Below are positions 7,401-9,486 of a stretch of DNA of 9,486 nucleotides, piece by piece. A model generated the notes under the pieces. That model did not search any database and had not been told where the DNA came from. It saw nothing but the letters and a program-made list of their open reading frames with translations. Origin of the DNA: an uncultured Fretibacterium sp. (GTDB lineage Bacteria; Synergistota; Synergistia; Synergistales; Aminobacteriaceae). Location: contig NZ_CALHIQ010000093.1 in NCBI RefSeq assembly GCF_938030725.1, forward strand, positions 1 to 9,486, in the 5' to 3' direction. Numbering within the stretch: the stretch's first letter is position 1; each line of letters begins with the position of its first letter. The translations under genes and the position numbers were made by a program.

Positions 7401-8395
7401 AGGACGTCATGGACCGGCTGCGCTCCCAGGCGAAGGATTGGCTCTACGCCAACTACTTCGACGCGCACTTGGGGCAGACGGGGCGGCAGAGCGGCGATTA
7501 TCCCATCCTCTCCATCGCCGCAAAGGACGGCTCGGCGGTCAACGTCATCGACGTCAAGGGGACGATCGCGGAGGAACACCTCGGCCTCAGCACGGGCATC
7601 CAGGGCAGCAAAGACGTCAGCGGCATGGAGTGGTCACTGGGGGAGACGGAGGGGAGCGTCTTCTCGATCACCGTGGCCGGATACACGCACACCATCGACA
7701 TGACGGCGATGCGCGACGTGAACGGGAACGGAAAGATGGACGCGAAGGACCTGGTGGCCACCATTAACGCCCGTATGCAGGACTGCGACGTCAGGGCGGA
7801 GCTGAACGAGGAGGGCCATCTCGTGCTGTGGTCCCCGCGGGGCTACTCGATCAAGGCCGAGGTCACGAAGGTGAAAGCGGACGGCACTCCGGCGGGGGCG
7901 GTGGGAGATCGGACGAAGGACTTCTTTGGCGGGACTGCCAGTGAGGTTGGGACCTATTATCGGGGCGGGTATAGGTTGGACGATAAGGCCAACGACCGCA
8001 AACCCCAGGGGATCTTCGTGCAGAACACGACGAACCGCAGCGGCGCCAACGAGAAGATGCAGAACGGCTACGAGATGTTCGGCGACGTCACTGCGGCGGT
8101 GCGGGCCGGGAACCGAACCAGCCTGAGCGAGGTCATGCTGCCGCGCATCGACGCCTTCATCGACAACGTCCTGAGCGTGCTCTCCTCCAATGGCGCCATG
8201 CAGAACCGTTACAAGGCCAACATGGACCGCTTGACGACGGAGAACACGATGCTGACGGAAACCCACGACAAACTTGCGACGGTGGACCCGGCGGAGATCG
8301 CGACGCAGCTCATGATGGCCAACTACGTCTACCAGTCGAACCTCGCCGTCATCGCTCAGCTGATCCAGCCCAGCCTGCTGGACTTCATTCGCTAG
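4481..8395 (+). CDS. flgL: FlgL, hook-associated protein 3, greatly enlarged
   Basis: FlgL forms the second junction ring, between FlgK and the flagellin filament. Residues 1-150 are a normal FlgL D0/D1: a long amphipathic helix, LSENPSAISRALELQ in place of the usual DDP motif, IRTLVIQAGDGALSKSDRE, then QYLFGGTSTGEAPF (134-147). Residues about 1180-1304 are the returning D1/D0, with MLPRIDAFIDNVL and VDPAEIATQLMMANYVYQSN near the end. At 1304 residues the protein is about four times the usual 300-400; roughly 1000 residues are inserted in the exposed D2 position as about eight modules. The reading frame is open throughout, with the same GC-rich codon use as its neighbours, so this is not a misassembly of separate genes. 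GAGG (4470-4473) lies 7 bases before the ATG; flgK ends 25 bases upstream. Five cysteines are present (194, 378, 817, 832, 1102). Confidence 0.96.
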   Translation: MYSRATSMGSYATLLSSLQGNYRNIQNLQKQLATLKKYSNLSENPSAISRALELQSAIAANDDYKENGENAVALLKHAEGALDQVLNAAKAIRTLVIQAGDGALSKSDREIIAKQIEANRQTILDALNTKVAGQYLFGGTSTGEAPFVLNADGSLTYRGTDERIKYALSNVLTGDVSFTGSEVLPNNEKAYFICSHYVPLDWQWKGREEKVQITVGNRTISVFIPERWIDEVATGKTKPTDYNQFRDPDEVSGISLDDLAALVNRSLEEQGADMLVRASVEKDLASGRQQMVIKSHTGEKVGITGWSTTDYMPMPQSIAGIQFKKTGTTAGGGVTVETPNWNASMLGGTSDISLTGLKDKMLTVVTIAKDGTKEEKTCTFAAADAASVDALTAKLNAAGNLPAGVTASTRNGKLVLTSADGKSIRVDGTAAEQLFGAARRSEAAKYSGLMGKISVLGWRDDSLGKGITVTVDGKDYDFAFAGKRSISDLVAEINKKIPVDAGDVPVASVVAGRLVLQSSRGQVTVKDHGAAGGVQQLFGTAGPVKSSTSSLAVKVGDKLPVTVYVNEGDTLADVAEKLNAIEGVYSRTSADADQLVAVAKRVGDLHADNLSTNAAAESLHYPSLTLTGAGGALALFDFTFAENAETGEQRGVIASKPQTRPVDHSHMDVFDVLGMETALKSVEFKNGRVLKVEAGKPLHWRVMSGGHTADITLNPGEYTMDDLAARIRNAGAGWLDVTVDVYNKDHRSEDSTESGLGTSYNREEATQRLVIRGLKGEQVLFLDMNDQHYADEMGLSTSLRTTPDMGVKSIAFPEAPCVDDELGVKVRVQMNCGKTYDVNITKKAVVNPATGEVDRVKVMREIVNQVNAQEGSNVMGLTVPVDKNGAEIPHSASIHFLSGEPFSVVDLPFSDPAWSDYAGGIAAQLGIHGGVSANLAKTATPMKDGEKFGKSGVLRFESLGHSVTIDVSENDTVKDVMDRLRSQAKDWLYANYFDAHLGQTGRQSGDYPILSIAAKDGSAVNVIDVKGTIAEEHLGLSTGIQGSKDVSGMEWSLGETEGSVFSITVAGYTHTIDMTAMRDVNGNGKMDAKDLVATINARMQDCDVRAELNEEGHLVLWSPRGYSIKAEVTKVKADGTPAGAVGDRTKDFFGGTASEVGTYYRGGYRLDDKANDRKPQGIFVQNTTNRSGANEKMQNGYEMFGDVTAAVRAGNRTSLSEVMLPRIDAFIDNVLSVLSSNGAMQNRYKANMDRLTTENTMLTETHDKLATVDPAEIATQLMMANYVYQSNLAVIAQLIQPSLLDFIR
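5102..7945 (+). repeat. About eight diverged Flagellin_IN-like modules in FlgL
   Basis: Approximate modules by residue: 208-325, 351-448, 450-550, 551-650, 679-805, 807-935, 947-1045, 1049-1155. Most show a strand with V or I alternation, a short helix such as SISDLVAEINKKI, DTLADVAEKLNAI, YTMDDLAARIRNA, DTVKDVMDRLRSQ or DAKDLVATINARM, a hairpin with LVLTSADG, LVLQSSRG or LVLWSPRG, and an end motif LFGAA, LFGTA, MGLSTS, LGIHGG, LGLSTG or FFGGTA. The recurring order shows that the insert grew by module duplication followed by strong divergence. No DNA-level identity between modules is obvious, so the duplications are old. Module limits are estimates made by eye; the fourth, around 551-650, is the weakest match at its end. 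Confidence 0.65.
7715..7750 (+). other. EF-hand/dockerin-like calcium-binding loop in FlgL
   Basis: Residues 1079-1090 read DVNGNGKMDAKD, with ligand-type residues at loop positions 1, 3, 5, 9 and 12 and Gly at 6, as in dockerin and EF-hand loops (DxDxDGxxDxxD). It is followed directly by the helix LVATINARM. The loop sits at the strand-to-helix turn of the last IN-like module, just before the protein returns to its D1 core. Calcium binding is inferred from the motif; the usual leading helix of a full EF-hand is not evident, so it may be a lone loop. Confidence 0.6.
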
Positions 8396-8402
8396 GTCCT
8401 GC

Positions 8403-8435
8403 AAGCCGCAGGGGCGTTCGTCCCCTGCGGCTTTT
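8403..8435 (+). terminator. Rho-independent terminator after flgL
   Basis: GCCGCAGGGG (8405-8414) pairs perfectly with CCCCTGCGGC (8422-8431) around a 7-base loop, followed by TTTT (8432-8435); AA at 8403-8404 can extend the stem. It begins 8 bases after the flgL stop and should end the flgM-flgL transcript. Confidence 0.88.
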
Positions 8436-8464
8436 GGCGGTGTCAGCGCCCCCTCGTGTATAAT
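8434..8464 (+). promoter_or_regulatory. Predicted sigma-70 type promoter for fliW-csrA
   Basis: A perfect -10 box TATAAT lies at 8459-8464. The best -35 candidate is TTGGCG (8434-8439; four of six matches), 19 bases upstream, which is long. It lies just after the flgL terminator and gives a start near 8471 and a leader of about 125 bases. This would let fliW-csrA be made independently of sigma-28. Confidence 0.55.
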
Positions 8465-8513
8465 AGTGCCGAAACGACGGACCGACGGTCTTTACAGGGC
8501 CGCGTTGGAAGGT

Positions 8514-8546
8514 GCAGGGCGGTCAAGGTCTTGTCCGCCCTGTTTT
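8514..8546 (+). terminator. Terminator-like hairpin in the fliW leader (attenuator or end of a small RNA)
   Basis: CAGGGCGG (8515-8522) pairs with CCGCCCTG (8535-8542); after a T-T mismatch, CAA (8524-8526) pairs with TTG (8531-8533) over the loop GGTC. TTTT follows at 8543-8546, and another TTTT at 8553-8556. It lies between the predicted fliW promoter and the fliW ATG, where an intrinsic terminator would cut the transcript to about 75 bases unless read through. Confidence 0.55.
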
Positions 8547-8595
8547 GCTGGCTTTTCGTGGCTGGCGTGAAAATATGAGGATAAAGAGGATAGAG

Positions 8596-9081
8596 ATGTC
8601 AGCAACGACGATAGCGACGGAACGGTTTGGCGAGGTCTCCTACAGGGACGAGGACATCCTGACGTTTCCCAGGGGTATTCCGGCCTTTGAGGACCGGCAT
8701 CGCTGGATATTGGTGGGAAGCGAGGACAACGCCATCAAGTGGCTTCAGAACCTGGAGGATTTGGCTCTGGCGTTGCCGGTGACGACGCCGGACGCGGTGC
8801 GCCCGGATTATAATGCGCGCATCCCGGAGGACGAGCTGGAGCTGGTGGGCTCCATGGACCCCGCCGACCTGGCCCTTCTGATCGTGGTGTCCATTCCGGA
8901 GGGCGCGCCGTGGAACATGACGGCGAACCTGAGGGCGCCCATTCTGCTGAACCTCAAGACGCGCAAGGCCGTGCAGGTCATCGCGCTCAACGAGGAGTAC
9001 CCTATTCGCCACGCCGTCTTCCCCGACGACGTGCGCGCGAGGATGCGGAGTCAGGCCGCGGCCGCGGGAGGACGGGGCTGA
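8596..9081 (+). CDS. fliW: FliW, flagellar assembly factor and CsrA antagonist
   Basis: FliW is a small cytoplasmic protein that in Bacillus binds either flagellin or CsrA; when flagellin is exported, FliW is freed to bind CsrA and lift translational repression. The chosen ATG gives 161 residues. It has AGAGGA (8585-8590) 5 bases upstream; an in-frame ATG at 8575 and GTG at 8512 lack such a site, and the GTG lies beside the hairpin. Seen: FGEVSYRDEDILTFPRGIPA (residues about 11-30), the FliW hallmark with FPxGIPaFE; KWLQNLEDLALALPV (about 49-63); and NLRAPILLN near residue 113, matching the conserved t.NL.aPi. The last ten or so residues are an Ala/Gly-rich tail. Its stop overlaps the csrA start by one base, so the two are probably coupled. 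Confidence 0.95.
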   Translation: MSATTIATERFGEVSYRDEDILTFPRGIPAFEDRHRWILVGSEDNAIKWLQNLEDLALALPVTTPDAVRPDYNARIPEDELELVGSMDPADLALLIVVSIPEGAPWNMTANLRAPILLNLKTRKAVQVIALNEEYPIRHAVFPDDVRARMRSQAAAAGGRG

Positions 9082-9380
9082 TGCTGGTCCTGAGCCGACG
9101 CATCAACGAGTCCATACAGATCGGGACGGACGTCGAGGTGATGGTGATCGACGTCCGGGGCGACGTGGTGAGGCTGGGGATCACGGCGCCTCAGGCGACG
9201 CAGATCTGGCGCAAGGAGCTCTGGGACGTCATCGTGTCGGAGAACCGGGTCGCGGCGGAGGCGGCGAAGCGCTCCGCGAAGGCGCAGGGAGCCGGGGAGA
9301 CGCCGCAGTTGCCGGTTTCAACCTTCTCGCGCCTGTCCAAGATTCCAACGGTACGCCTCAAGGAACGGGACGAGGAATGA
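9081..9380 (+). CDS. csrA: CsrA, RNA-binding translational regulator with extended C-terminus
   Basis: CsrA is a dimeric cytoplasmic protein that binds GGA-containing leaders and usually blocks ribosome access. The first 59 residues are canonical: MLVLSRRINESIQIG, then VVRLGITAP and IWRKELW, with R44 at the position needed for RNA binding in E. coli, and the L4 and R6 face kept. SENRVAA follows; N55 is a position I recall being implicated in FliW binding in Bacillus. At 99 residues it is longer than E. coli (61) and Bacillus (about 74) CsrA. The extra tail (about 60-99) is charged and Pro/Ser/Thr containing, with no recognised domain. GGGAGGA (9066-9072) lies 8 bases before the ATG, inside the end of fliW. 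Confidence 0.95.
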   Translation: MLVLSRRINESIQIGTDVEVMVIDVRGDVVRLGITAPQATQIWRKELWDVIVSENRVAAEAAKRSAKAQGAGETPQLPVSTFSRLSKIPTVRLKERDEE

Positions 9381-9421
9381 CCGCGGACGACGACGGCGGC
9401 GGAAAACCCGTGTTCTCAGGC

Positions 9422-9438
9422 AGTGATACAATGTCACT
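9422..9438 (+). promoter_or_regulatory. Inverted repeat over an extended -10 element upstream of the last gene
   Basis: AGTGA (9422-9426) and TCACT (9434-9438) are perfect inverted repeats with 7 bases between. The centre contains TACAAT (9427-9432), a five-of-six -10 box, preceded by TGA as in an extended -10 promoter; no good -35 is seen. The dyad resembles a CRP-type site but has one extra base in the spacer. It could be an operator on a promoter, an RNA hairpin, or chance. Confidence 0.35.
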
Positions 9439-9457
9439 CGGAGGGGGGAGGAGCTTT

Positions 9458-9486
9458 ATGTTTCAATCTACTATGCCAGAAGCTCG
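9458..9486 (+). CDS. Unidentified gene, only the 5' end in the window
   Basis: The start ATG at 9458 has a very strong Shine-Dalgarno region (GGAGGAG, 9447-9453, within a purine run from 9440). Only MFQSTMPEA and part of a codon are visible, too little to name it. It does not look like flagellin, which in Bacillus follows csrA. The same frame is open upstream to an ATG at 9377 that overlaps the csrA stop as ATGA, so an N-terminus 27 residues longer is possible; its poor ribosome site argues against it. The codons after 9458 are AT-richer than those of its neighbours, as often seen at well-expressed starts. Confidence 0.5.

Noticed and set aside
4481..8395. FlgL length as a fusion or assembly join of two genes
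   Set aside because: One N-terminal and one C-terminal FlgL core are present with an uninterrupted frame and uniform codon use; repeats between them explain the size.
7634..8404. 256-residue minus-strand frame opposite the end of flgL
   Set aside because: Covers the conserved FlgL C-terminus in antisense; composition typical of a shadow frame.
8512..8595. Longer fliW starting at GTG 8512 or ATG 8575
   Set aside because: The upstream part covers the terminator-like hairpin, lacks ribosome sites and does not resemble FliW; ATG 8596 has a good Shine-Dalgarno sequence.
8471..8595. c-di-GMP or other known riboswitch in the fliW leader
   Set aside because: I could not match it to the GEMM core or any other class I know; only simple hairpins are seen.
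8809..8814. Perfect TATAAT inside fliW as an internal csrA promoter
   Set aside because: It encodes the Tyr-Asn of fliW and has no -35 at a workable distance.

Overview
The window carries a late flagellar gene cluster from a GC-rich (about 60-65 % by eye), motile bacterium. The order is comF(3' part)-flgM-flgN-flgK-flgL-fliW-csrA plus the first bases of another gene, all on the + strand. From memory this closely follows the Bacillus subtilis comFC-yvyF-flgM-flgN-flgK-flgL-yviE-fliW-csrA region, without yvyF and yviE homologues. The high GC, the FliW/CsrA pair and the very long hook-associated proteins suggest Synergistota (a Fretibacterium-like lineage) or a high-GC Firmicute. That placement is tentative because no rRNA or other marker gene is present.

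Layout. Positions 2-457 are the C-terminal part of a ComF-type phosphoribosyltransferase. Positions 458-595 hold no convincing gene but contain a good sigma-28 (FliA/SigD) promoter (470-497) and two inverted repeats, one of which displays AUGGA in a hairpin loop like a CsrA site. Positions 596-4455 hold flgM (anti-sigma-28), flgN (export chaperone) and flgK (hook-filament junction protein 1). After a 25-bp gap, flgL (junction protein 2) ends at 8395 and is followed at once by a strong intrinsic terminator. A perfect TATAAT (8459-8464) then starts a second unit, fliW-csrA, whose leader contains a second terminator-like hairpin before the fliW start. A partial unidentified reading frame follows csrA.

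How the genes work together. FlgM holds sigma-28 inactive until the hook is finished and FlgM is exported. The predicted sigma-28 promoter would place flgM under its own target. FlgN chaperones FlgK and FlgL, which form the junction between hook and filament. FliW binds CsrA, and in Bacillus also flagellin, linking flagellin export to CsrA control of translation.

Main oddities. FlgK (1033 aa) and FlgL (1304 aa) are roughly two and four times the usual size. The excess is a chain of diverged modules resembling Flagellin_IN repeats, about three in FlgK and eight in FlgL. The last FlgL module carries a textbook EF-hand/dockerin-like calcium loop. No mobile element, CRISPR array, tRNA or rRNA was seen. 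I see no wholly new system; the novelty lies in the enlarged junction proteins and in possible RNA-level control by CsrA.
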